NCBI GenBank assembly: GCA_035620395.1 | Contig: DASPGW010000272.1 | Span: forward strand, 1 to 36,785 | DNA from: Desulfuromonadales bacterium | Lineage (GTDB): Bacteria > Desulfobacterota > Desulfuromonadia > Desulfuromonadales > DASPGW01 | Direction: 5' to 3' | Length of the DNA stretch: 36,785 nucleotides | In this document: positions 1 to 7,330 of the stretch, in pieces | Layout of the letters: every line of letters starts with the position of its first letter | How positions within the stretch are numbered: the stretch's first letter is position 1 | Position numbers and translations under genes: made by a program | Notes under the pieces: generated by a model | Told to the model about the DNA's origin: nothing | The model's input: only the letters and a program-made list of their open reading frames with translations | The model's database searches: none

Positions 1-2
1 TT

Positions 3-482
3 CCCCGCTCGAACATGCCGGCCTACGCCTTCCTGAACGATGTCACTGTCGACCCGGAGTATACCCGGAAAAAAATGACGGCTCTCGATTTCCCCTACGC
101 AGAGGAGCAGATCCGGGCGCTGACCGGCAAGACGGAGATGGCCGCCATGATCGCCTACCTGCAGAAGCTGGGCAGCGATATCCCCTGGCGTGAGGCGGCG
201 CGTACCGAGATCGTGGGGGAACTTCGCAATCCCTATCAGGGCGACTCCTCGGTGTTTCCGGAGGGTGAAGCCCTCTACCAGGAGCACTGCGCCGCCTGCC
301 ACGGTGCGGATCTCACGGGCGGTATCGGCCCCGGGCTTGAAGATCTCGACATGCCCGACGCCGACCTCTACCAGATTCTCTACAACGGCATCCCCGAAGG
401 AGGCATGCCGGCATTCGCGGCGGTCGGTTCCGACCGGACCTGGAAACTGGTCAACTACCTGAAATATCAGAAGAGGCATTGA
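3..482 (+). CDS. ccoO: cbb3 oxidase subunit II (CcoO), 3' end, with extra haem-c domain
   Basis: This is the C-terminal part of the membrane-anchored cytochrome c subunit of a cbb3-type oxidase; the gene begins before the window and the frame enters at base 3. The first part (SNMPAYAFL, then a helical stretch ending near IAYLQKLG) matches the usual end of CcoO. Instead of stopping there, the protein continues into a second small cytochrome c domain with a CAACH haem motif (bases 288-302) and a likely Met ligand in GGMPAF. Canonical CcoO carries one haem c near its N-terminus (outside the window), so this protein probably has two. The stop codon overlaps the next start (TGATG), which indicates translational coupling. 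Family assignment is confident; the haem total is inferred. Confidence 0.88.
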   Translation, partial: PRSNMPAYAFLNDVTVDPEYTRKKMTALDFPYAEEQIRALTGKTEMAAMIAYLQKLGSDIPWREAARTEIVGELRNPYQGDSSVFPEGEALYQEHCAACHGADLTGGIGPGLEDLDMPDADLYQILYNGIPEGGMPAFAAVGSDRTWKLVNYLKYQKRH

Positions 483-625
483 TGGACTGGGCTTCGCTGG
501 CCTATCTGGCCGTCACCATCGGGCTTTTCGCGGTCTTTGCGGTGATCGTCGTCCGCACGTACAGCCGCAAGGGGAAAAAGCGGATGGAAGAACCCAAGCA
601 CCGCATGCTGAATGATGACGATTAA
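482..625 (+). CDS. ccoQ: cbb3 oxidase small subunit CcoQ
   Basis: A 47-residue single-span membrane protein. Residues 4-25 form one hydrophobic helix, followed by a basic stretch (RTYSRKGKKR) and an acidic end (NDDD). Size, topology and position between ccoO and ccoP fit CcoQ/FixQ, which stabilises the CcoP interaction with the oxidase core. The ATG overlaps the ccoO stop codon. Its C-terminus PKHRMLNDDD closely resembles that of the ccoS product further downstream (PKHRMLDDDE), so a CcoS-like origin cannot be ruled out; the position argues for CcoQ. The gene ends 19 bases before the ccoP start. Confidence 0.75.
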   Translation: MDWASLAYLAVTIGLFAVFAVIVVRTYSRKGKKRMEEPKHRMLNDDD

Positions 626-644
626 TCAAACAGAGGAGTATTCC

Positions 645-1160
645 ATGTCCATGCTCGATGAGCACCGGCATAAGCACCCGACCCATGATTTCGACGGCAT
701 TGTCGAGAACCGGGAAACCCGGCCGCCTGCATACTTCACCGCTCTCTTTTACGGCCTGATCCTCTGGGGAGTAATCTTCAGCGCCTATTATCTGCTGAGC
801 GGCTGGAGTTCGGCAGACGAATTCCGGCAGAAGATGGACACCCACCAGCAGCTGCAGGCCCAGCGGCAGCCGCCTGCGCCGGGGGCTTCGGCGGTCGGGG
901 CCGTGGCGGCTAAGCCGCCGGCGGATACAGCCGCCGGCAAGGAACTGTATGCCAGCCACTGCGCCGCCTGTCACGGTGCCGAAGGAAAAGGCGGCATCGG
1001 TCCCGACCTGACTCGCCCGGACTACAAATACGGACGCACGCCGGAAGCGGTAGCTGAGAGCATTCGCAACGGCCGACCGGCCGGCATGCCGGCCTTCGGC
1101 AGCCAACTTTCGGCCGCTGAAACGGAGAGTCTCACGGCTTTTGTGCTCTCCCTGAAATAA
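645..1160 (+). CDS. ccoP: cbb3 oxidase subunit III (CcoP), single-haem form
   Basis: Membrane-anchored cytochrome c subunit of the cbb3 oxidase, 171 residues. The ATG at 645 follows a GAGGAG ribosome site; an in-frame ATG at 612 lies inside ccoQ and is less likely. The N-terminus has the CcoP signature (HDFDGIVENR, residues 15-23), then one membrane helix at about 30-51, a Pro/Ala-rich linker (about 75-95), and one cytochrome c domain with CAACH at 106-110 and a likely Met ligand in GMPAF (about 148). Known CcoP proteins usually carry two haem-c domains; this one has one. The missing domain appears to be compensated by the extra haem domain on CcoO. The protein would shuttle electrons from a periplasmic donor to CcoO and then the CcoN core. 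Confidence 0.88.
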   Translation: MSMLDEHRHKHPTHDFDGIVENRETRPPAYFTALFYGLILWGVIFSAYYLLSGWSSADEFRQKMDTHQQLQAQRQPPAPGASAVGAVAAKPPADTAAGKELYASHCAACHGAEGKGGIGPDLTRPDYKYGRTPEAVAESIRNGRPAGMPAFGSQLSAAETESLTAFVLSLK

Positions 1161-1164
1161 GCCT

Positions 1165-1201
1165 GCGGGCGGGGGGGATGTCTCCTGCCCCCCCCGCCCG
1201 C
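1165..1201 (+). repeat. GC-only hairpin between ccoP and ccoG
   Basis: A 13-bp perfect inverted repeat (1165-1177 against 1189-1201), made only of G and C, with an 11-base loop. No U tract follows, so it is not a standard intrinsic terminator. It ends 8 bases before the ccoG start. It may act as an mRNA processing or stability element separating the structural genes from the assembly genes. Confidence 0.6.
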
Positions 1202-1209
1202 CTCTTGAG

Positions 1210-2457
1210 ATGAATACCACGCGACCACATCGCCTCGGCACCTGGCGCCGGTTTTTACAGTGGGCCTGCACCCTGACCCTGCTGGCGATTCCCTTCCTCC
1301 GGATCGACGGTCGGAGCCTGTTGCGCCTCGATCTCCCGACGCTCTCCCTGCAGGCGTTCGGCCACACGTTCCGGATCGAGGAGCTCTACCTCTTCCTGCT
1401 TTTTGCCATTGCCCTGGTTCTGCTTTTTCTCCTGGTGACCCTGGCTCTGGGGCGCGCCTGGTGCGGTTGGGCCTGCCCGCAGACCACCCTTGTCGATCTG
1501 GCCGAGGGATTCGCCCGGCTGATCGGCGTTCGGGTCACGGCCGGCCACATGGAAAGGAACAGCTGGCAGACCGTGCTGCTGCAGCTCTTCTATCTGACCG
1601 TTTCGCTGTTAATTGCCGCCAACCTGGTCTGGTACTTCGTGTCGCCCTACGATTTCTTTCCCCGACTGTTGGCGGCTGACCTGGGGGGCGGTATTCTTCT
1701 GACCCTGGCCATCACCGCCGGCATCGTCTGGCTTGACCTGGCCTTTGTCCGCCGGCTGCTCTGCCGGGAGTTCTGCCCGTACGGCCGTTTCCAGACGGTG
1801 CTGGTCGACCCCGGCACCCTGACCCTGCGTTATCATCCGGACGAGGCGGCCCGCTGCATCCGCTGCAACGCCTGTGTCCGGGCCTGCCCGACAGGAATCG
1901 ATATCCGCCGCGGCTACCAGATCGAATGCATCAACTGCGGCCGCTGCCTCGATGCCTGTCGGGAAGTGATGGCCCGCCGCGGCGAGCCCGGCATCATCCG
2001 TTACACGTTCGGCCTGGAGGGAAAGGGGCTGAAGGCACTGTTCAACCTGCGCATGGGGATGGTGCTGGTCGCCCTGGCCGGCGTTACGACCGCGCTGGTT
2101 CTGTCTGCCGTCCAGCTGCCCGAGGCCAGCCTCAAGCTCTCCCGCACCGCCGCCGCTCCGCGGCAGCTGGAGGATGGCCGGCTGGTCAATTTCTTCACGG
2201 CCTATATGACCAATCGGTCAACCGCAGCCGGGGCGTTCACCCTGAGAGCCCACCTGGCGGATGGCTCACCGCTCGAGATCCGGGGGCCGGCGACGGACTT
2301 TCAGCTGGCCGCCGGGGAGCGCCGCCGCCTCGATTTCGCCGTCGTTGCAGCGGCGAGCCCGCGGCCAGAGACGGTGCCGGTCACCTTCGTGCTGCGCGAC
2401 AGTCAAGGGCGGGTTACAGCTCGCGCCGCAGCGTTCATCACCGCACCACAGGAGTAA
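1210..2457 (+). CDS. ccoG: cytochrome oxidase accessory protein CcoG (RdxA/FixG)
   Basis: Membrane-bound iron-sulfur protein of 415 residues needed for cbb3 oxidase assembly; the CcoG family is linked to copper reduction for the oxidase. The sequence shows an N-terminal helix (about 15-32), helices near 60-80, 120-143 and 158-180, and a GRAWCGWACPQT motif (81-92). A ferredoxin-type cluster pair follows: CIRCNACVRACP at 216-227 and CINCGRCLDAC at 240-250. A further helix lies near 283-302, with a C-terminal immunoglobulin-like periplasmic domain. It is somewhat shorter than many CcoG proteins. No clear Shine-Dalgarno is seen apart from CTTGAG just upstream; the strong 13-bp hairpin lies immediately before the start. 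ccoH starts 5 bases after the stop. Confidence 0.9.
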   Translation: MNTTRPHRLGTWRRFLQWACTLTLLAIPFLRIDGRSLLRLDLPTLSLQAFGHTFRIEELYLFLLFAIALVLLFLLVTLALGRAWCGWACPQTTLVDLAEGFARLIGVRVTAGHMERNSWQTVLLQLFYLTVSLLIAANLVWYFVSPYDFFPRLLAADLGGGILLTLAITAGIVWLDLAFVRRLLCREFCPYGRFQTVLVDPGTLTLRYHPDEAARCIRCNACVRACPTGIDIRRGYQIECINCGRCLDACREVMARRGEPGIIRYTFGLEGKGLKALFNLRMGMVLVALAGVTTALVLSAVQLPEASLKLSRTAAAPRQLEDGRLVNFFTAYMTNRSTAAGAFTLRAHLADGSPLEIRGPATDFQLAAGERRRLDFAVVAAASPRPETVPVTFVLRDSQGRVTARAAAFITAPQE

Positions 2458-2462
2458 TCCGT

Positions 2463-2918
2463 ATGTCTGGAACCTTGCCCGCCAATCGCTGGCCGTACCT
2501 GCTGCTGCTCCTTGGACTGCTGTTTCTCGGCGTGACGGGCTGGTCCGTCTATCGGTCGGCCACCGGTGTCAGCGCCGTAACGGACCGTCATTACTATTCC
2601 CATGGCCTGCGCCACAACGACTCCCTGGTCGAGAAGAAGGTCGCCGAGAGCCTTGGCTGGCGGATAGCCGTCAGTCTGCAAAACGGCTACCTCGCCTCGC
2701 AGTTGACCGGGAGAGACGGGCAACCCGTAACCGGCGGCGATGCCCGACTGGTCATTCCGGCCAGAAAACGGTCCGACATCATCCTGCAGCTGACAGAAGA
2801 TGCCGCCGGCCGCTACGGCGCCAACCTCCCCGGCGAACTGCAGGGGGAAATCCAGGCCATGCTGACCTTCAGCCACGGCGGCGCCACCCTCCGCCGTCCG
2901 CTGCTGCTTAATCTCTGA
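2463..2918 (+). CDS. ccoH: FixH/CcoH-family cbb3 assembly protein
   Basis: A 151-residue protein with one N-terminal membrane helix (about 11-28) and a periplasmic remainder, consistent with CcoH/FixH. This family helps assemble the cbb3 complex and works with the copper ATPase CcoI. The ATG at 2463 follows CAGGAGTAATCCGT, a good ribosome site. The part after the helix contains a short YYSHGLRHNDSL segment resembling the Y-x-x-G region of FixH proteins. It sits between ccoG and ccoI, the classical FixGHI order, with 5-base and 3-base gaps. The periplasmic part is diverged, so the assignment relies partly on context. Confidence 0.72.
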   Translation: MSGTLPANRWPYLLLLLGLLFLGVTGWSVYRSATGVSAVTDRHYYSHGLRHNDSLVEKKVAESLGWRIAVSLQNGYLASQLTGRDGQPVTGGDARLVIPARKRSDIILQLTEDAAGRYGANLPGELQGEIQAMLTFSHGGATLRRPLLLNL

Positions 2919-2921
2919 ACG

Positions 2922-5378
2922 ATGACTGAAACTGCTGACCTCTGCGCGCATTGCGGGCTTGCCATTGCGCCGCGCGACCTGGTGATCGACACCGTTGCGG
3001 ACGTTCCGCGCCGTTTCTGCTGCCAGGGCTGCCGCGGGGCCTACCGGATCATCACCGGCGCCGGCCTCGGCGGTTTTTACGCCAGACGCGCCTGGACCGA
3101 ACCCGGAGTCCCCGAAGGCGCTTTCACCGCCGCTTACGACGACGCCTTTCTTTCCCGCTTCGTCAGCCAGACGGAGGCGGGCGCCGAGATCTCCTTTTTC
3201 CTTGATGGAATCCGCTGCGCCTCCTGCATCTGGCTCATCGAAAGGATCCTCGGAGCCCTGGACGGAGTGGTCGAGGCCCGGGTCAATTACGGCAACCACA
3301 GGGTGCGCGTCCGTTTTGACCCGCTGCACATCACCCCCTCCGGGATCTTTGCAGCTGTCGGCCGCATCGGCTATCTGCCGCGCCCCTATACCCCAGCCGA
3401 GGCCCAGCGCTGGGCCGAGGCGGAGCGGCGCAGCCTGCTGCTGCGTTTCGGCACCGCCTTTTTCCTCTCCATGCAGCTGATGGGCTACTCGTTTGCCCTC
3501 TACGCCGGCTATTTTCAGGGGATCGACGCCAAAACCCGTGACCTGATGCAGTATCTGGCCGCCCTGGTGACCACGCCGGTCGTCTTCTATGCCGGCTGGC
3601 CGTTCCTGCGCGGCGGCCTGCGCAGCCTCATCAACCGTGTCCCCAGCATGGACCTGCTGATCGCCGTCGGCGTCCTCGCCGCCTACGGGGCCAGCCTGCA
3701 TGCCCTGGTGGCCGGCGGTGAAGTCTACTTCGACACGGCCGCCATGATCGTCACCCTGATCCTCGCCGGCCGCCTCTTTGAAAACGCCGCCAGACGCCGC
3801 GCCTCGGCCGGCGTCGATCGCTTGCTGCGTCTGGCGCCCGATACCGCCAGACGTCTGGAGGGGGACGTCGTCGTGGAAATTGAGGCGGCCCGGCTCGCTC
3901 CGGGGGATGTCATAGTGGTCCTGCCGGGCGAACGGTTTCCGGTCGACGGCCTTCTTCTGGCCGGCGAAACCGAGGTGGACGAGGCCGCCGTCAGTGGCGA
4001 GCCGCTGCCGGTCTGGCGCCGACCGGGAGAACCGGTGACCTCCGGCACCCTCAACCTCTCGGCCGCCGTCAACGTGCGCGTCACCGCTGCCGCTACCGAC
4101 TCCTTCATCGCCCGCATCGCTCGCCTGGTCGAAGAGGCGCAGGCGCGCCGGGCGCCGGTGCAACGGCTCGCCGACCGCGTGGTGGCGATCTTCGTGCCGG
4201 CTGTAGGACTGGTCGCCGCTGCGACCTACGCCTGGTGGACGCTCTTTCCCGGCGGCGGCACGACTCCCCTGCTGGCGGCGGTGGCGGTCCTGGTCATCGC
4301 CTGTCCCTGCGCCCTGGGACTGGCGACGCCGACCGCTGTTCTGGTCGCCACCGGCGCGGGCGCTTCCCAGGGCATCCTCTTTCGCGGGGGGGACGTCCTG
4401 GAGGCGACCGGTCGGCTGAACCTGGCCGCCTTCGACAAGACCGGCACCCTGACCCGGGGCCGTCCCATGGTAGCGGTTATCCGGCCCGCAGTCGGCAGCA
4501 AGGCGGAACTGTTGCGGCTTGCCGCCCTCGCCGAAGGGGGAGCGAACCACCCCCTGGCGCGGGCCATCCTTGCCGAAGCGCAGCGCCGGGGGATTGCCGC
4601 CGGCACCGGCGAAGGCGTGCGATCTCTGCCCGGCCGGGGACTTGAATGCGACACCCCGGGCGGCTTGCTTCGCGTCGGCAGTCGCCCCTTTCTGCAGCAG
4701 GTCGGGATCGAGCTCCCCCCCCCTGACGAAGGGCAGGAGCTGACCGAAGTTCACGTCGCGCTCGGCGCGGAATACCGCGGCGCCCTGTTTCTTACTGACG
4801 GCCTGCGTCCGGAGGCCGCCGAAATCGTCGCCCAACTCAAACGCCTCGGCGTTCGGTCAGCCCAGCGGACCGGCGACAGTTAGGCTGCCGGCGGGCGGAT
4901 CGGTCGCGATCTGGGGATGGAGGCGGTCCACACCGGCATGACGCCGGAGCAGAAAACGGTCTGGGTAAACGCTGCCGTCGGGCGAGGCGATCGGGTCCTC
5001 ATGGTCGGGGACGGCATTAACGACGCTCCGGCCCTGTCGGCGGCAACTGTCGGCTGCGCCATGGCCGGCGGCACCGACATCGCTCTGGAAACTTCCGACC
5101 TGGTCTTCACCCGGCCCGACCTGAGCTGCCTGACGCTGGCACTGGTGCTCGCCCGGCGCACCCTGCGCATCATCCGGCAGAATCTTTTCTGGGCATTTGC
5201 CTACAATGTGCTGGCCATCCCTCTTGCGGCCGCCGGCAAGCTCACCCCGATCCACGCTGCGGCGGCCATGGCCCTGAGTTCGGTCTGCGTGGTGGGCAAC
5301 AGCCTGCGGCTGTGCAAATTTCAGGTCACGGGTCCAAAGTCCCGGGTCCAAGGTCGAGGATCAACACCGAACCCTTAA
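2922..5378 (+). pseudogene. ccoI: copper-transporting P1B-type ATPase (CcoI/FixI), interrupted by an in-frame TAG
   Basis: A copper-exporting ATPase that supplies copper for cbb3 oxidase assembly. Seen in one frame: an N-terminal Cys-rich region (C8-x-x-C11, CCQGC about 33-37), a heavy-metal-associated domain with C99-A-S-C102, membrane helices, the actuator motif SGE (358-360), CPC (461-463), DKTGT with phospho-acceptor D505, the HP dipeptide (543-544) and GDGINDAP (696-703), then two C-terminal helices. Codon 654 (4881-4883) is TAG. Downstream codons stay in the same frame, so this is a nonsense codon, not a frameshift. Without readthrough the product lacks the hinge motif and last helices and should be inactive. 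Residues just before the stop (SAQRTGDS) also depart from the usual hydrophobic strand before TGD. Explanations are a sequencing error, recent decay, or suppression. The last about 15 codons run into an intergenic repeat. Confidence 0.85.
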
Positions 5379-5401
5379 CTTTTCGACTTTGGACTCGGGA
5401 C
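5339..5401. repeat. inverted repeat of the GTCCCGGGTCCAAGG family
   Basis: The left arm (5339-5357) and right arm (5383-5401) match at 17 of 19 positions and can form a long hairpin. The repeat covers the 3' end of ccoI and the space before ccoS. The 17-base sequence at 5339-5355 recurs at 27928-27944 behind glpK, so this is a dispersed intergenic repeat family. Confidence 0.75.
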
Positions 5402-5412
5402 ATGGAGAATTT

Positions 5413-5619
5413 ATGCTCACATCGACCGTCATTCTCATCCTGCTTTCCCTGTTTCTCGGCACCGGCGTCTGGCTGGTCTTTGTCTGGGCCGTAAAGAAAG
5501 GGGAGTTCGACGACATCGAAGGGCCGAAGCACCGGATGCTCGATGATGATGAAGATCATCCATGCATCAGGCAGGAGGGCCAGGATGCAACCAGCGAGGA
5601 GAAATACCGTGACCTTTAG
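5413..5619 (+). CDS. ccoS: cbb3 oxidase maturation protein CcoS
   Basis: A 68-residue small membrane protein. One hydrophobic helix covers residues 3-27, followed by the CcoS signature (KKGEFDDIEGPKHRMLDDDE): a Gly-x-Phe/Tyr-Asp-Asp-x-Glu-Gly pattern and an acidic end. CcoS is required for haem/copper cofactor insertion into cbb3 oxidase. The ATG at 5413 has GGAG 7-10 bases upstream. The C-terminal tail is a little longer than usual. The stop codon lies inside the next gene (11-base overlap), which indicates coupled translation. Together with ccoG, ccoH and ccoI it completes the GHIS assembly set. Confidence 0.85.
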   Translation: MLTSTVILILLSLFLGTGVWLVFVWAVKKGEFDDIEGPKHRMLDDDEDHPCIRQEGQDATSEEKYRDL

Positions 5620-6028
5620 AACATTCTGCCTGCTTATCGCTCTGCTTCACGGTCTGCTGATTCTGCCCGCACTGGCGGAGAATCGGGCAACTACCCGCTT
5701 CGAGCTGTCGGCAGCGGCCGGCGGACCCGCCGTCCTCGAATTCGCGGCTGCCCCTCTCGTTGCGATGACCGTCATCCCTTTTCGCCTGGAGCTGAAAAAT
5801 GCCGACGGCACGCCGCTCACCGGAGCCGAAATCCGCTGCGAACTGACCATGCCTTCCATGCCGATGCCCGAGAATCGCCCGAAGATTACCGAGCGTGACG
5901 GAGCTTACGTTGGCGACATGATTTTTACCTGCACCCGAGGCGCCTGGCGTTTCACCTGCGTCGTCACCCCGCCAGACGGGGGGCAGCGGACGCTGGCCTT
6001 CGATATCCCCAGGGTGCAGATGAAATGA
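5609..6028 (+). CDS. secreted FixH/YtkA-like protein
   Basis: A 139-residue exported protein. The GTG start at 5609 is chosen because AGGAG lies 8 bases upstream and translation begins directly with a signal peptide (residues 1-21, hydrophobic core LLIALLHGLLILPALA, likely cleavage after ALA). An ATG at 5585 is possible but has no good ribosome site. The mature part resembles the YtkA/FixH beta-sandwich (PFRLELKNADGTPLTGAEI, then a TMPSMPMP motif about 75-82), in which Met-rich loops suggest copper or metal handling. Overlap with ccoS (11 bases) and the next gene (ATGA) places it in the cbb3 assembly operon, so a role in copper delivery to the oxidase is plausible but inferred. Confidence 0.7.
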   Translation: MTFRTFCLLIALLHGLLILPALAENRATTRFELSAAAGGPAVLEFAAAPLVAMTVIPFRLELKNADGTPLTGAEIRCELTMPSMPMPENRPKITERDGAYVGDMIFTCTRGAWRFTCVVTPPDGGQRTLAFDIPRVQMK

Positions 6029-6708
6029 CCGATCCCCTCTTTTCCATGGCACTGTTCACCGGCCTGCTTGGCTCGGGACACTGTCTCGGCATGTGCGGCG
6101 GTCTCGTTGCTGCCTTCTCCCTCCCCCTCTCCGGCGACCGACAGCGGGGCGGACTCCCATTCCACCTGCTCTACAATACAGGCCGGATCACCACCTACAC
6201 CCTGATCGGCCTTGCGGTCGGCTGGCTCGGCTCGGCCATTGCGTACGCCGAGGCCTTTGCCACTTTCGCTCGAATTATTCTCCTCTGCTCCGATCTTTTC
6301 ATTATTCTGATCGGCCTCGGCAGCGCCGGCATCTTCCGGAGCTTCAATCTCCTGAGCCTCGAATGCGCCAGCCCCGTCCGTGTCCTGACCGTCGCCGTAC
6401 GCGGCCTGCGCCGCCTCCCGCCGGCGGTCGCCGCACTCCCGCTTGGGCTGCTCTTCGGCTTTATTCCCTGCGGCTTTCTTTACGCCGTGGCGATTACCGC
6501 TGCCCAAAGCGCCGCTCCTTTGCAGGGAGCGCAGATCATGCTCGCCTTCGGGCTCGGAACCGCCCCCGCGCTCCTGCTGTTCGGGACGGCGGCACACTGG
6601 CTGGGGGCCAGAGCCCGCCACTGGATGCTCCTCGGCGCTGGTGTCATGGTTGCCCTGATGGGCGCCTGGAACTTATTCCGGCACCTGCAGATGATGGGGG
6701 TATGGTAA
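6025..6708 (+). CDS. SafE/DsbD-like integral membrane protein (cbb3/copper associated)
   Basis: A 227-residue polytopic membrane protein with about six helices. It belongs to the sulfite-exporter TauE/SafE-like (UreH, DsbD-like) group often placed beside ccoGHIS; members of that group have been tied to copper transport or cbb3 biogenesis. The N-terminus carries GSGHCLGMCGG with a C-x3-C pair (C20, C24), and the middle has GFIPCGFLY; these cysteines in membrane helices are typical of the group. The start overlaps the previous stop (ATGA). It is the last gene of the cluster: the next 179 bases carry no gene. Substrate is not known. Confidence 0.78.
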   Translation: MTDPLFSMALFTGLLGSGHCLGMCGGLVAAFSLPLSGDRQRGGLPFHLLYNTGRITTYTLIGLAVGWLGSAIAYAEAFATFARIILLCSDLFIILIGLGSAGIFRSFNLLSLECASPVRVLTVAVRGLRRLPPAVAALPLGLLFGFIPCGFLYAVAITAAQSAAPLQGAQIMLAFGLGTAPALLLFGTAAHWLGARARHWMLLGAGVMVALMGAWNLFRHLQMMGVW

Positions 6709-6887
6709 CCCCTGCGGGGCGAAAAAAAATCCTCCTCTCCGCTTGAAATTGTCGTTTTCCTGTTTATGCTTTTATCTCCGAACGCGTGTCGGACCTCCAC
6801 TTTTCTTCTGCAATTACATCTTCCTCTCCAGCATCGAATATTGTTCATCCAGGCGGCTTGGGAGCGGCAACTCCCGAAGGAGGCATC

Positions 6888-7055
6888 ATGCATAGCGACC
6901 AGCGTGGCAACCTGTCAAAAAAATCTTTTTCGCGATGGGCTTCGCTTTCGCCGACTGAAAAGCAGGATGAATTCAGGCAACTGATAGACAGCCCGTACTG
7001 GCACCTTTTGCCCGAGGACGTCCGGAGCCGTATCCGCAGCCTCGTTTCAAACTGA
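6888..7055 (+). CDS. small hypothetical protein, 55 residues
   Basis: A short open frame with a very good ribosome site (GAAGGAGGCATC directly before the ATG at 6888). The product is polar, begins MHSDQRGNLSKKSF and has a helical C-terminal half with charged residues (LSPTEKQDEFRQLI, then LLPEDVRSRIRSLV). No cysteines, signal peptide or membrane segment are seen. I do not recognise a family. It stands alone: the SafE-like gene ends 179 bases upstream and the next gene is on the other strand. The strong ribosome site is the main evidence that it is real. Confidence 0.55.
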   Translation: MHSDQRGNLSKKSFSRWASLSPTEKQDEFRQLIDSPYWHLLPEDVRSRIRSLVSN

Positions 7056-7330
7056 TCACTCCCTCCTGCCCGCCTTCTGCAGCAAAAGCTTTCGAAAATC
7101 CTTCGAAACCCACCCGCACGTCCCAGCAGGGAACGCCTCCAACTCGCCGGATTGGCTCTAAAAAGCTGCCTGCAGCGCAGCAGGCAATCTGCACCTGTTC
7201 GGGCACTTTCGTCAGGGATTTGCAGAACTCAGGACTTCCGCAGAGGGGAAGGGGCTCGATAACAAAGGGACTTACGGCGGGAAAACAGACAGCCGGATGG
7301 AAGTAGGTCAGTGGCTGAGGAGGGGCCGAA

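Noticed and set aside
2403-4835. An 810-codon open frame on the minus strand
   Set aside because: It lies opposite ccoH and ccoI, which carry clear protein motifs. Long antisense frames are expected in GC-rich coding DNA. The same holds for those at 13048-15564 and 32612-33691 (minus) and 15948-17429 and 34491-35396 (plus).
4881-4883. TAG as a pyrrolysine codon
   Set aside because: No pyl genes are in the window, the position is not a catalytic one, and neighbouring residues also look degraded. Sequence error or mutation is simpler.
4917-5378. The ATPase C-terminal part as an independent gene
   Set aside because: It is in the same frame as the upstream part after a single TAG; its first ATG has no usable ribosome site and it starts in the middle of a domain.
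7056-7330. Space between the small orphan gene and the XRE gene
   Set aside because: A GCCTGC/GCAGGC hairpin (6 bp) is present, but no U tract, promoter or gene is convincing. Frames here are shadows.
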